From: CAVQFB01 sp963711675 | GTDB lineage: Bacteria; Acidobacteriota; Terriglobia; Terriglobales; Acidobacteriaceae | Length of the DNA: 64,000 nucleotides | NCBI GenBank assembly: GCA_963711675.1 | Contig: CAVQFB010000002.1 | Span: 62,001 to 126,000, forward strand | Direction: 5' to 3' | Shown: positions 36,957 to 46,462 of the stretch, one piece after another | How the letters are laid out: each line of letters begins with the position of its first letter | How positions within the stretch are numbered: position 1 is the first letter of the stretch | The notes under the pieces: generated by a model | Database searches by the model: none | What the model saw: only the letters and a program-made list of their open reading frames with translations | What the model was told of the DNA's origin: nothing | Program-made: the position numbers and the translations under genes

Positions 36957-36984
36957 AAGAGCCTCGAGAAATCGAGGCTCTTTT
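36957..36984 (+). terminator. Rho-independent terminator
   Basis: A perfect 11-bp stem, AAGAGCCTCGA and TCGAGGCTCTT, closes a GAAA tetraloop and runs into TTTT. It lies 26 bases after the Fe-S carrier stop. The reverse strand also begins with A-rich sequence, so it may also stop the convergent pilus operon. Confidence 0.9.
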
Positions 36985-37033
36985 GGTCTTATCGCAAACT
37001 GGACTGGTTCGTTGTCGACCTTGCAAGGAAGAC

Positions 37034-37969
37034 CTACTGCTGGTCTTGAGGCGGCTGACTTGGAGGCGGGGGTTGGGGAGGCGGTTGGTTCTGAATGCCT
37101 TGAGGTCCCTGGATTCCCTGCATGCCCGTAATCCCAACCGGTCCATTCGGAGCGCCGGCAACACCTGGTTGAACGGGGGCTACAGCTCCCTTGAGCGGGG
37201 GTTGTGCGGGAGTATTCAGCAGTCCGCCACGATCAGAGCTTGGGTCATAGATAAACTGCCAGTCTTTGTAGTGGTTCTTCTTGTTGAACACGCGGATCGT
37301 TTCTTTTTCGCTAGTGCTCACCACCCCCACGATGGGACCGCCGCCAAACACTTGTCCCGAAGGAGAACCGAAGCCTCCACTGCTGGAAGTGGAGGAAAAG
37401 GCTCCCGAAGCAGAGGAAGAAGTTCCGGGCGTGGAGGAACTATCTCCAGTGCCTGCCTGCGAGGAACCCGAGACCGGTAACCCAGCCGGTCCGTTCGGTT
37501 GAGCGGCGATCATCGCTCCGGCCATCGCAGCATTCGCCAGATTCTGAGCGTTTGCGCCCCCCAACGCGGCCATGCCGGCGGGAGTGGCACCGGCAATCCC
37601 CGGCCCGAATGTCATCCGCACTTCGCCGAAATGAAGTAGTTTGAAATCCTGTCCAGTAATCGGATCCTTATAGCGCTTTCTCAGGAAGCGCATATTGTTG
37701 GTGCTTTCCAAGTCCTCGATTCGGGTGGGATAACGACCGAACTTCTTGAAATATTTCTTCACGGCACGCGCGTATTGCACCCCCCGGTGGATGAGCTCGT
37801 CTTCCCGGTCGCGACGAATCCGAAACGAGATCAAGGGTGCAGCGATCGTTGCTGCAATCGCCAGCAGCGATACCATAAGCATGAGGGTGATTAAGATGTA
37901 GCCGCTTTCCCGGCGGGAAATGCGAGAGGTTCGTCGCGATTTCAATGGTGGCTTCACTCTTGTTCCCAA
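37034..37969 (-). CDS. Type II secretion/type IV pilus pseudopilin-like protein
   Basis: A 311-residue protein. An N-terminal basic leader and RRESGYILITLMLMVSLLAIAA resemble a prepilin cleavage site and hydrophobic helix (G before Y in place of F). A GspG-like segment follows (YARAVKKYFKKFGRYPTRIEDL), then a long Ser/Gly-rich tail, the segment NKKNHYKDWQFIYDP and a Gln/Pro-rich C-terminus. TTG 37969 gives the longest form; GTG 37957 with GGGA upstream is an alternative. It is the last gene of the pilC-pilB-pilM-pilN-pilO-pilP operon. Confidence 0.72.
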   Translation of the reverse strand: MGTRVKPPLKSRRTSRISRRESGYILITLMLMVSLLAIAATIAAPLISFRIRRDREDELIHRGVQYARAVKKYFKKFGRYPTRIEDLESTNNMRFLRKRYKDPITGQDFKLLHFGEVRMTFGPGIAGATPAGMAALGGANAQNLANAAMAGAMIAAQPNGPAGLPVSGSSQAGTGDSSSTPGTSSSASGAFSSTSSSGGFGSPSGQVFGGGPIVGVVSTSEKETIRVFNKKNHYKDWQFIYDPSSDRGGLLNTPAQPPLKGAVAPVQPGVAGAPNGPVGITGMQGIQGPQGIQNQPPPQPPPPSQPPQDQQ

Positions 37970-37984
37970 GCTGGCGTTTGCTAG

Positions 37985-38584
37985 CTATCCCTGTGTCAGA
38001 GGAATGCTCTGCCGGTTGTTGTTGATCACGTCTTCGACCAGCACGGACTGCGATTCGATGTGCACGATTCTGTATCGACGGTCGACGACGTCTCCTTCTC
38101 CCGCAATGAACACGTCTTCCCCCTGGGAGAGGAAAATTCTCTTCGGTTGACCCGGCTTACTGGCAAAACCAAAAAACTTCAGGTTGATCGGTGGAGGAGG
38201 GGGCGGCGGTGGCGGGGTATTGCTTTGGGCGTGCTTGTCCGTAACCCCAGGGCCTTTAGGCTGAGGAATGACTACATCCTCATGCGCCACAAAAATGTTC
38301 CGGCCTGAGCCGGCGTATTTGATATCTTCGCTCTCCTTCAACAGATTCAAGTCCAGGGTGGGATCGAGCCTGCGTGCCAGTGTCCGTGCTGCTTTGCCTG
38401 CACTTGGGGTCCGTCGCCCTTTGGGTTGGCTGGCTGGTTCGGCAGCGACACTAGGTTGAGTGGTATTCGCGGCCGCCGGGGAACCGGAGAGATCGATGAG
38501 TTCATACACAACCAAAATGATGGCAACGACTCCCAGCGCGGCAGCCCAGATCAGTTTGGTCCGATTTTCCGCTCCCAGCTTCAA
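37985..38584 (-). CDS. PilP/GspC-like inner-membrane assembly protein
   Basis: A 199-residue protein with one N-terminal membrane segment (IWAAALGVVAIILVVYELI), a Lys/Arg/Pro linker, a polyproline run of nine residues and a C-terminal beta domain (LKFFGFASKPGQPKRIFLSQGEDVFIAGEGD). That domain matches the homology-region fold of GspC and PilP. Its place directly after pilO (TTG start adjacent to the pilO TAA) supports a PilP-like role linking the PilNO complex to the secretin. No cysteine lipobox typical of PilP is present, so the protein is membrane anchored by a helix. Confidence 0.68.
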   Translation of the reverse strand: MKLGAENRTKLIWAAALGVVAIILVVYELIDLSGSPAAANTTQPSVAAEPASQPKGRRTPSAGKAARTLARRLDPTLDLNLLKESEDIKYAGSGRNIFVAHEDVVIPQPKGPGVTDKHAQSNTPPPPPPPPPINLKFFGFASKPGQPKRIFLSQGEDVFIAGEGDVVDRRYRIVHIESQSVLVEDVINNNRQSIPLTQG

Positions 38585-39124
38585 TTACGCACCTGTCCTG
38601 AGATAAGTCTCGAGCTTCACGCCGAGTTTGACGGGACCGTTCTGTTCCCCGCCCAAAGCCACGCTGTCGACGACGACGAAGATCTTCTGCCGCTCCAGTG
38701 CATTCAGGAACTTGACCAACTGGAGATAATCGCCGGAGAGTTCGGCCTCAATGGTGACAGGCCGTAAGCCGACATCAATGGGATCTTCGGCCTTGTACCT
38801 GACCGAGCCTATTTTCACGCCGTTTTCTGCAGCCACTTTCCCCAATTGATCGGAAATGGAAGAGTCTTGAGAGGTGAACCGGTCTTTATAAAAATCGCTG
38901 ATCTGCCGACTCGCAAGCGCGACCTTCTTATCCATGCCGCGCAGCGGTTCCACCTGCCGCGTCTTTTGCTGCAGATCTTGCCAGAGTTGATCGAGTTCCG
39001 CGCGACGTGACTGCGAGGAACCGACCAAGGGAGACAGCAGCACGACCGCCGCAACCAGGTCTACACCGGCCATGGCGATGAGCGCGATCTTTATTTTGCG
39101 TCGGGCTTCGCGCAAGTCTGGCAT
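38585..39124 (-). CDS. pilO: Type IV pilus assembly protein PilO
   Basis: An inner-membrane protein that forms a heterodimer with PilN in the pilus alignment complex. It has one membrane span (about residues 14-32), a coiled-coil segment (RRAELDQLWQDLQQKTRQVEPLRGM) and a ferredoxin-like C-terminal domain with ELSGDYLQLVKFLNALERQKIFVVVDSVAL, the best PilO signature. At 179 residues it is normal. It overlaps the pilN 3' end by 34 bp, so the two are translationally coupled. Confidence 0.87.
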   Translation of the reverse strand: MPDLREARRKIKIALIAMAGVDLVAAVVLLSPLVGSSQSRRAELDQLWQDLQQKTRQVEPLRGMDKKVALASRQISDFYKDRFTSQDSSISDQLGKVAAENGVKIGSVRYKAEDPIDVGLRPVTIEAELSGDYLQLVKFLNALERQKIFVVVDSVALGGEQNGPVKLGVKLETYLRTGA

Positions 39125-39711
39125 TCGTTCATACTTCCTTTCGAGAGTTCCGGCACATACAGCGCGCTGATGTCGAAGGTGACATTATCCCCGCCAATGC
39201 CGCTTAGTTGCTGTTCCTGAGTAATCTGGGTCTGCTGGAAATGTTCGGACGCTTCCATCTTCCGCACCAGATCCAGGGCGCGCTCCCGCGACTCCCCGGC
39301 CACTACCAGCTTGAGCTCCAGTTGGTTGCCCGGGGTCATTTCAGGACGAATCGCAACTACATGGAGCCGGGGTGGCATCACGCGTTCCAACTCCTCGAAC
39401 ACTTTGGTCCAGGAGAAAGCCTTGCGCTGAATCAACGCGTTAAGAAATTGTGATTTGTCCCGCGTGTCACGGTTGGCCGGCAGGTTGAGAAACGCTTCCG
39501 CTTTCGTTCTCTCCTGGTCGCGCTCGGCGATCTGACTCTTCAGCTGACTGATTCTCTCGCGGTCTTTGCGAGCATATACAAAGCCCGACACCGCTAACGA
39601 CAGCAGCGCGAGAGTGACGATGCCGGCGAGCACCACGGCACCACCCCAGCGCAACCAGAAGCCGCGCGGATCTTCATAGGGATGAGTCGCGAGATTGATG
39701 TCGAGCCGCAT
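39091..39711 (-). CDS. pilN: Type IV pilus assembly protein PilN
   Basis: Begins MRLDINLATHPYEDPRGF, the classical PilN cytoplasmic N-terminus that binds PilM. A membrane span (about residues 24-46) and a coiled coil (DRERISQLKSQIAERDQER) follow, then a ferredoxin-like domain with VMPPRLHVVAIRPEM. The last ~15 residues overlap pilO. The ATG lies one base past the pilM stop codon (TAGCATG). It is intact, unlike the three upstream genes of the operon. Confidence 0.88.
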   Translation of the reverse strand: MRLDINLATHPYEDPRGFWLRWGGAVVLAGIVTLALLSLAVSGFVYARKDRERISQLKSQIAERDQERTKAEAFLNLPANRDTRDKSQFLNALIQRKAFSWTKVFEELERVMPPRLHVVAIRPEMTPGNQLELKLVVAGESRERALDLVRKMEASEHFQQTQITQEQQLSGIGGDNVTFDISALYVPELSKGSMNECQTCAKPDAK

Positions 39712-39712
39712 G

Positions 39713-40611
39713 CTAAGAAAGCAGTGCCCCCACCACCCCGGCCATCCTCCACTCGGGACCGAGAATCCCGAACTCCGAGCCCAACTGCGCGGTGCCCACC
39801 AGTTCCTGTACCTCGGCGCCGGTCTGCGCCCGCAAGGCGGGAAGCAGCTCCGAATGTCGGAAGCCCGGCAACAAAAATCTGTTCAATATTCAGGTGGTAG
39901 GTATCCTGGAAAAAACACCACCGAGGGATAAACCTCTTCGGCCAGCTGTTCGCCGGTAATGGCCACGCCTCGGCGTTTTCCAGGGTGCGGAACAGAAGAA
40001 TCTGTTGCTTGTCGAGAATGGCAATGCTGGTGGTGCGGGCGTCCACTTTGACCACCAGAGTCGGGCGCGGCGCATCGGCCGCCCCAGAGCCGCCAGCATG
40101 GAGGGCAGCACCACGCCGGGGCTGAAACCCGCTTCACGAAACGCGGACTTCGTATTCCTCCATCACGCTGATTAGCGCGACCGCGGCAATCACCCGCAGA
40201 CGCCTGCGAAGGGTGCGCGTGGTAGGAAACCTTGGCCTTCTCGACATCGAAGGGCAGCGATTTTTTCAGCCGGAAGCGCACCACGCGATTCGGCTTCCTC
40301 CGCTTTCGGGGAAGGGTCTCGAAGTCGAGCAGGACGACGCGCACGGCGGCGTCGGGCAGTAGGGCAATCACGTCCCTGGAACCGTTTGCGAGCTGCCCAG
40401 CGTGTCGCTGAATGCATCTGCGCGTACAGCGTCCCGGTCCCGCAGGTTGGCTTCGGTCAGGTCGGGCACTACGCTGCCGGGCGCCAGCTCGTGCGCGGCG
40501 CAAACTCCACGGACTCGCCGAGTCTGCAGAGCCCGGCCGGCCAGCACACGGTCAGCGGAGATTTCGCAGGCCAGCTTGGGCTTCGGCTCCAGAACTGGAG
40601 TGACTGCTCAT
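39713..40611 (-). pseudogene. pilM: pilM (type IV pilus actin-like ATPase), multiply frameshifted
   Basis: The PilM sequence can be followed only by changing frame at least four times. In order: ATG 40611, KLACEISADRVLAGRAL, VVLLDFETLPRKRRKPN with FRLKKSLPFDVEKAKVSYHA, VLPSMLAALG, VVKVDARTTSIAILDKQQ, then NIEQIFVAGLPTFG and finally EWRMAGVVGALLS with stop TAG at 39713. Between breaks the residues are well conserved and free of stops, which points to single-base errors rather than old decay. PilM would bind the PilN N-terminus in the cytoplasm. The end is coupled to pilN by one base. Confidence 0.78.
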
Positions 40612-40670
40612 GCCGGACTGGTTAATTATAAGAAACACCGAGTTTATGGATGCAAAAACCTTACGACTCG

Positions 40671-42431
40671 TCAACGCAATAGCTGGAAGAGCACTATGAC
40701 CACATCGTCCCGAGATGGGTGTGACCATGGGGACTGCTTCGCCTGGCTAACGCATGCCTCGATAAACGTAACCTTGTTGATCTCCTTCAGCGTCGTCATG
40801 CCCAGTCGAACTTTGTCCAGCGCAGACTCGCGCAGGAAGCGCATGCCTTCTTCGCGCGCCGCCCGGCGAATCTCCGAAGTCGGCTTCTTGCGCCAGAATC
40901 ATCTCGCGAATGCGGTCGCTCAAGTCCAGCAGTTCATGGATCGCGGTTCGGCCGCGGAAGCCTGTTCCCGCGCACTCAATGCAGCCTTGGCCTTCGTAGA
41001 AAGAAACCTTGCGACCACTGCGCAGGATCGAGTCCGCTGGCCTCGAGCACCTCGGCGGGATAATGCACCACCGTGCGGCAGGAGTCGCAGATCAGGCGCA
41101 CCAGCCGCTGCGCCAGAATGCAGTTCAGCGCCGAAACAAAGTTGTAAGGTTCCACGCCCATGTTCAGAAAGCGTCCGATCACGTCTACCACGTTGTTGGC
41201 GTGGACCGTGGTGAAGACCAGGTGGCCGGTAAGCGCGGACTGGATGGCGATCTGCGCGGTTTCGGTATCGCGGATTTCGCCGACCATGATCTTGTCGGGG
41301 TCATGGCGCAGAATCGAGCGCAGTCCGCGGGCGAAGGTCAGGCCCTTTTTTTCGTTGACGGGAATCTGGGTGATGCCGCGAATCTGGTATTCGACCGGGT
41401 CTTCAATGGTGATGATCTTGTCTTCGTCGGTCTTGATCTCGTTGACCGCGGCGTAAAGCGTGGTGGTCTTGCCGCTGCCGGTCGGGCCCGGTGACCAGCA
41501 CCATGCCGTAAGGTTCGTTGATGTAGCGGCGGAATTTGCGCAGATCCTCTTCGTCAAAGCCGACCACATCGAGGACGAGCTTCTGGAACTTCTCGCTCAT
41601 CGATTCTTTGTCGAGCACGCGGAGGACGGCATCTTCGCCGTGAATCGAAGGCATGATGGAAACACGGAAATCGATGGGCCGCTCGGGCGTCCGTACTTCA
41701 CGCGGAAGCGGCCGTCCTGCGGTACTCGCCGCTCGGAGATATCCAGCTCGCTCATGACCTTGATACGGGAAATGATGGTCGAATGATGCTCCTTGCCGAT
41801 CGGCGGCATGGCCTGCGTAAGCACGCCATCGATGCGGAACTTGATGCCCACCGAGTCGTCCCGGGTCTCGATGTGAATATCGCTGGCCCGCCGCTGCAGC
41901 GCGGTGAAGATGGTGGTATCGACCAGGCGGATGATCGGGCTGATGTCGCCCCTGCGCGGTCAGCCGGTCGATGGAGATGGTTTCGTCCCGCCGGTTTCGT
42001 CTTCTCGTGAATGACGTCGAGAGTGAAACCTTCGCTGGCGTCTTCCAGCACGCGCTTGGACTGCTCGGTCTTCTTGAGAATCTCGCTGATCTGCTGAGGG
42101 TCGAAACTTTGGTGACGATCCGCTTGTCGCAGTAGCAGGCTGATCTCGTCAATCATCATCAATTGGCTGGGGTCGGCGATGGCGATGGCTAAACGGCCAT
42201 CGCGCGTCTCCTCCAGCGGGACGAAGTTGTAGCGGAACATCAGGTGCACAGGGATTTTCTTGAACAGATCGTGGTGCAGCTGAAAGTCGTGCAGATCGAC
42301 AAACTCGCAGCGATAACGGCGCGCGACGTCCGCGCTCTTTCCAGTTCGTCGGCGGCGTTGCCGGTCGGACTGATCGGACCGCCGTTCCCGCCGTTCACGA
42401 AGACTGATTTCTTTTCCGCCATGCCTGCCAT
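40671..42431 (-). pseudogene. pilB: pilB/gspE (type IV pilus/T2SS extension ATPase), multiply frameshifted
   Basis: A hexameric secretion ATPase recovered in at least five frame pieces. An N-terminal MAEKKSVFVNGGNGG leads into a GspE-N part (VHLMFRYNFVPLEETRDGRLAIAIADP), then a RIDGVLTQAMPPIGKEHHST segment, SIMPSIHGEDAVLRVLDK, Walker A GPTGSGKTTT, Asp box IIIEDPVEYQI-type TIEDPVEYQI, Walker B VGEIRDTETAQIA and His box TTVHANN. The tetracysteine zinc site is partly seen (LICDSC). The C-terminus EEGMRFLRESALDKVRLGMTTLKE ends at TGA 40671. No catalytic residue is lost, only the reading frame. Start ATG 42431 or 42422. Confidence 0.8.
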
Positions 42432-42499
42432 TTCCAAACCACTTGTCCGCTGATGACTCCGCTTCCCGTGGCGTAGTGACGCAGCCAATACGCCCAATC

Positions 42500-43713
42500 C
42501 TAATGAATCCCGCTCGTTCCCAAGGTAAAGATCGGCATATACAGCGAAATCAGTACTCCGCCCACGAACACCGCCATAACGATAGAATCAGCAGGTTCGA
42601 TCAGTGCCATCGCCGCGCCCAGCGCCGTCTGCACGTCTTCTTCGTAAAATTCCGCCACGGAATTGAGCATGGCCGGCAGAGCGCCGGTCGACTCTCCCAC
42701 CTCGATCATTTCCACCGAAAGATCGGGAAAAATTTTCTGCTCTTCCAGACTCTTGGCCAGGCCTTGGCCTTCCCGCACCCGCGTCGGCTCGCTTCGCTAA
42801 CGCCGTTCAAAATGCGCCGGCTGCTCATCGACGCGCCCGCGGTTTCAAGGCGACGGCACCAGCGGCAAGCCACCGGCAGCAGGTGGAAAGCATGCGCGAG
42901 AAGTTGGCGACCTGATACTTCAGCCAGATATCCCCCAGCACGGACGGCAAGAACGATGCGGTCAACCTGCTCGGCGCCGCGATCGGTCTTCTTCCACCGC
43001 CAAAGCAGGAACACCAGATCACCACACCAGCACGAACCGCGACCGGAGCGTACTGCTGGGCATTGTGCCAACCGCCAGCATGAAAACCGTGATGGCCGGC
43101 AGCTTGGCGTTCAAGTTCTAAACAGCTCGGCAAACTTGGGCACCACGTAGGTGACCAGAAAGATCGACCATGACAGGGACACAATGTACCAGCAATGCGG
43201 GATACACCAGAGACACGACAAGTTTCTTGCTGAAAGTCAGGGCCATGCGCTGGAAAGCAATGTAGCGGCCCAGCACTTCTTCCATGTTGCCGCTCTTCTC
43301 ACCGGCCAGCAGCGTGGTGGTGTACATCTTCGGAAAACGCGCCTTGCGCGGCAAACGCATCCGACAGCAATTCGCCGCTCTTCACCCGGTCTCGAACATT
43401 CTCCAGCAGAGTTCGCAGATACGCGTCCTTTTGCCGCTTGATGAGCAGATCCAAGCGAAGTCAGGATCGGCAGGCCGGCCTTGATCAGGGTCAGAAACTG
43501 CTGATTGAAGATCAGGAATGTGGTGGGTCGAAGCCGACGCCGCGTGCCTAAGCCAATCTCGCCGCCAACGAACATTCCCCGGGGCTTGACCCAGTGCACC
43601 AGGTAGCCCTGCTGCAAGAAACGATCACGGACCTCCGATTCGGAGTAACCGTGTTCAATTTGTTGCAGTGTATGGCCCCGCTCGTCGGCCATTTTTACGA
43701 GAAATTCCGCCAT
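42500..43713 (-). pseudogene. pilC: pilC/gspF (inner-membrane platform protein), multiply frameshifted
   Basis: A polytopic membrane protein with two GspF domains. It starts MAEFLVKMADERGHTLQQ at ATG 43713. The first GspF domain has FNQQFLTLIKAGLPILTSL. It continues in other frames with YTTTLLAGEKSGNMEEVLGRYI, FSKKLVVSLVYPALL, LGDIWLKYQVANFSRMLST, ETAGASMSSRRILNGVSEA and the intact C-terminal piece AKSLEEQKIFPDLSVEMIEVGESTGALPAML (given here in part) ending MPIFTLGTSGIH at 42500. At least four frame changes are needed. It precedes pilB by 68 bp. Confidence 0.78.
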
Positions 43714-43907
43714 TGTACGGTCGAATCCGTCCCCTTCCAGTCTAACATTCCACTTGATCCCATCTAGCACCAATCAGCCGCAGACAAGCCGACAGCTGTG
43801 CCGTAAGTAACTTGCTCCGGAAATCCGTAAAACCAGTACCCTGCTAACCCCCAAACCGTGCTAATGCAATAGCTTGCAAAGAATGGTTGAGAATCTCGTC
43901 CAATCGC

Positions 43908-44555
43908 CTACTGTCCAAAATCTCCGTCCACGGTTTCTGTCCCCGGTGGGGCCACAAAGTGAAAACGGGGCTCGGCCACGTCGACGTTCTCCTTCTGGTC
44001 GCTAAACCGGTATTCCGTGGTCGATCCGTCCGCCTGGTCTATCTGGATGCGTGCAATCTGGCTTCCAGGCGTAACCTCCAGCAGTACCTCGCTGACACGG
44101 TCCGCCAACACCCTCGGACGTCCCCGCAGGATTACATTCCCAGGTGCCGAGGTCTTTTGGTCCGGGGCCAGGGAGAGACCATCCAATTCCTTATCCAATT
44201 TCGTCTTGCCCAGCAAGAACGCTAGCGGAGATCGCAGGTCGTCGAGTTTCTTCACCACGGTTTTCCTGACCTGCCGGTCACTGGGCAGGTAGAACCACGC
44301 TTCCTTGCCGTCGCTGACAAACAGCTTTTCCCTGGGAGAACGATATTCCCAGCGCATCTTGCCGGGTTTTTTTAGCCACAGGGTGCCGGTTTCGGTCCGT
44401 TCGACGCCGGCGCCTCGAAAGGATTCTGTGAATTCCGCCTGCAACGAACGCAGCCGGTTGTAGTGCTCATCCACAGCTTTGGCCGTGGTGCGGGCATCCT
44501 GTGCCTCGACTGTGATCGCACAGCCAGCCAGAGCCAGAACAGCCACCGCTTTCAT
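43908..44555 (-). CDS. lolA: Outer-membrane lipoprotein carrier LolA
   Basis: A periplasmic chaperone that moves lipoproteins from the LolCDE exporter to the outer membrane. It has a signal peptide (MKAVAVLALAGCAITVEAQ), helix LRSLQAEFTESFRG, GTLWLKKPGKMRWEY and FVSDGKEAWFYLPSDRQVRK, the LolA hallmarks, and SPLAFLLGKTKL. The mature domain is about 195 residues. ATG 44555 gives a standard signal peptide; GTG 44576 would add seven residues. It lies about 195 bp upstream of the pilC start, so it is probably not in the same operon. Confidence 0.87.
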   Translation of the reverse strand: MKAVAVLALAGCAITVEAQDARTTAKAVDEHYNRLRSLQAEFTESFRGAGVERTETGTLWLKKPGKMRWEYRSPREKLFVSDGKEAWFYLPSDRQVRKTVVKKLDDLRSPLAFLLGKTKLDKELDGLSLAPDQKTSAPGNVILRGRPRVLADRVSEVLLEVTPGSQIARIQIDQADGSTTEYRFSDQKENVDVAEPRFHFVAPPGTETVDGDFGQ

Positions 44556-44724
44556 AGATGGAAAGTGCAAGCTCACAAACGAGTGGAACCACTCTCAGTC
44601 AGGCATTGTAAACAGCGGGGGAAGAACCTTGATTTACAGCAAGATGAATTCTTCGATGCCGGCGGCGCCTGTGCTTGCAATTGTAAACCCGCCGCTGCGG
44701 GTTGGCCATGGGGTCTACTCAGGT

Positions 44725-45477
44725 TCAATCCGTCCGGTCTGGGGCATGGCTGAAAATGCTGTACTGGTGCGAGCCACCTATCTTCTTCAGGAGCCTGCCC
44801 TCTGCCAGTAGAGGCTCCAGCAGCGGATTGTGGTAAAGGACGTAGACGGGCCGGGGAGCCTGGGCCAGTGATCGAGCCAGATTTGCAATGACCTGCCGCA
44901 ACCCTGACTCGGGTAAAGGATTAAACAAGTAAAGAACCATAGGCTCTGGCGGAAACAGAAAGTCGCGCGCGTCTCCGCATATCGATTCCATGGCGAAGCA
45001 CTTCTGCGCCTCATTCCTATAATTTCTCAGGTTCTCTTGTGCGGCGCGATTGAGCTCGGGCAACAGCTCGACTCCAAGTATCCGGCGGAACGGGTAATCG
45101 GAAGCCATCATTAGAACGCGGCCCTTTCCTGAACCCAGGTCGATGAAGATGAACTCCCGGTAGTCGATGTCCAAGCAGTGCAGCATTTCGTGAAAAAGCG
45201 CTGGCTCGGTGGGTTGATAGGGAGAGTGGAGTAGCCCAAGAAGCCGGGCGCGCCAGCTGACAGTAGCACTCGTCGTGTTCACTCGGTAATCCCAATCGAA
45301 GTCGGCATCGCCGTATCGCTGGCGGCGACGGGCCGGGGTAGAGTCGCGCAGAAATTGCCAACTTTCCTTCGCCAAGCTTCCCACAGAGGAGAAAAATCTA
45401 TGCCGCGAACGGTGGGCCTTCCACCACTCGGAAAGCTCACGAATGAGGCTGAGCTTCGGCTCGGAGAGATCAGGCAT
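44725..45477 (-). CDS. Class I SAM-dependent methyltransferase-like protein
   Basis: A 250-residue protein with a Rossmann methyltransferase core: motif I FIDLGSGKGRVLMMA, acidic residue at the end of strand 2 (VELLPEL) and motif IV region LYLFNPLPE. The N-terminal ~80 residues are polar and basic. A similar layout occurs in DOT1-like/histone-methyltransferase-type and lipid methyltransferases, but no substrate can be named. ATG 45477 (MPDLSEP) avoids the overlap with the upstream TPR gene that a start at 45597 would cause. Confidence 0.72.
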   Translation of the reverse strand: MPDLSEPKLSLIRELSEWWKAHRSRHRFFSSVGSLAKESWQFLRDSTPARRRQRYGDADFDWDYRVNTTSATVSWRARLLGLLHSPYQPTEPALFHEMLHCLDIDYREFIFIDLGSGKGRVLMMASDYPFRRILGVELLPELNRAAQENLRNYRNEAQKCFAMESICGDARDFLFPPEPMVLYLFNPLPESGLRQVIANLARSLAQAPRPVYVLYHNPLLEPLLAEGRLLKKIGGSHQYSIFSHAPDRTD

Positions 45478-45532
45478 CCTGGGAATAGTAGCTGATGCCT
45501 TTCTGCCTTGCCGGTAGACGTGCGACGCTGGC

Positions 45533-46462
45533 TCAGTCCGGCGGTTGCCGAAACTTGGGGGGCGGAGGTTTGTAGCCCGGAGGTAGGCCCCGTTCAATGA
45601 AGGAGAAGTGTTCCGGATTGTGGACTTCTATTCTTCCATCGGGCAGGAGCTTGTAAGGATTACCGTCGGGATCGAGCGGAATCTCGGGGAGGAGTCCAGC
45701 CGCCACCATCGCAGAGATGCTGGGAGGCAGGCTGCCGGTTTTCTCCCCGTATTGAGTGACGGCATTTTCCAAGCGGGTGACGTCCTCATCGATTTTCAGA
45801 GCGAGAAGGTGGTTATAGGCATTGGCTCGTATCTGCTTGTCGTGCGTGCTCTGGTACGTCGTGATCCATAGCATCCTGGCCATCTCCAGTTCTCCCGCGT
45901 GTTGAGCCATCTGCGCGGCAAGAATTCTCAGAAACGGATGAGCATCGGGCACATGGGATCCTCGCTCGAAAGCCTTTGCAGCATTAGGATAGTCCTTCTT
46001 CTCCGTGTAGTAGATGAATCCCAGCTGGTAATAGAGATTCCAGTCATCCGGATTGTTACGAATGCCGAATTCCATCAACTCGATCGCCTTGTCGGGCATA
46101 CCACCGCCGGAGGGAGGACGAGGTGCGAGAAAATTCGCACCGAACTGATAGGCGACGAGCAGATGAGGGTCCAGAGCGGTGGTGATTTCCAGCAGCGGGG
46201 CCAGGAGATCGTACCGGTCAGAGTCGACGTTATGCTTACGGCCGAAATATTGCACGGCCCGCGTCCAATAGATATCCGCCAGCAACCCCTCGTAGCCCAG
46301 GCTCAGCCGCTTCAGGGTTTGTGGCGAGGTGATGAAGAGAACTTCTTCGAGCGTGGCACCGGTTCTTAGCTGGTCCACGCGCCGCAAGCACACGACGGAC
46401 CCCAGCAGGCACACGATCAAGAGCAGGCTCGCTACCAACGTGACTGATCGCCGCGAGTTCAT
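45533..46462 (-). CDS. Membrane-anchored TPR-like protein
   Basis: A 309-residue protein with an N-terminal signal-anchor (VTLVASLLLIVCLLGSVVCL) and two to three TPR-like helical pairs, clear in WNLYYQLGFIYYTEKKDYPNAAKAFERG. The C-terminus is proline rich (GYKPPPPKFRQPPD) and preceded by a small PLDPDGNPYKLLPDG motif. Its ATG overlaps the ABC permease stop by 4 bp, so it belongs to that operon and may be an accessory periplasmic subunit of the exporter. The exact family is not identified. Confidence 0.7.
   Translation of the reverse strand: MNSRRSVTLVASLLLIVCLLGSVVCLRRVDQLRTGATLEEVLFITSPQTLKRLSLGYEGLLADIYWTRAVQYFGRKHNVDSDRYDLLAPLLEITTALDPHLLVAYQFGANFLAPRPPSGGGMPDKAIELMEFGIRNNPDDWNLYYQLGFIYYTEKKDYPNAAKAFERGSHVPDAHPFLRILAAQMAQHAGELEMARMLWITTYQSTHDKQIRANAYNHLLALKIDEDVTRLENAVTQYGEKTGSLPPSISAMVAAGLLPEIPLDPDGNPYKLLPDGRIEVHNPEHFSFIERGLPPGYKPPPPKFRQPPD

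Noticed and set aside
40402..41214. 270-codon plus-strand open frame
   Set aside because: It runs across the broken pilM and pilB genes in antisense; its composition is Arg/Ser rich and the minus strand carries clear PilM and PilB sequence.
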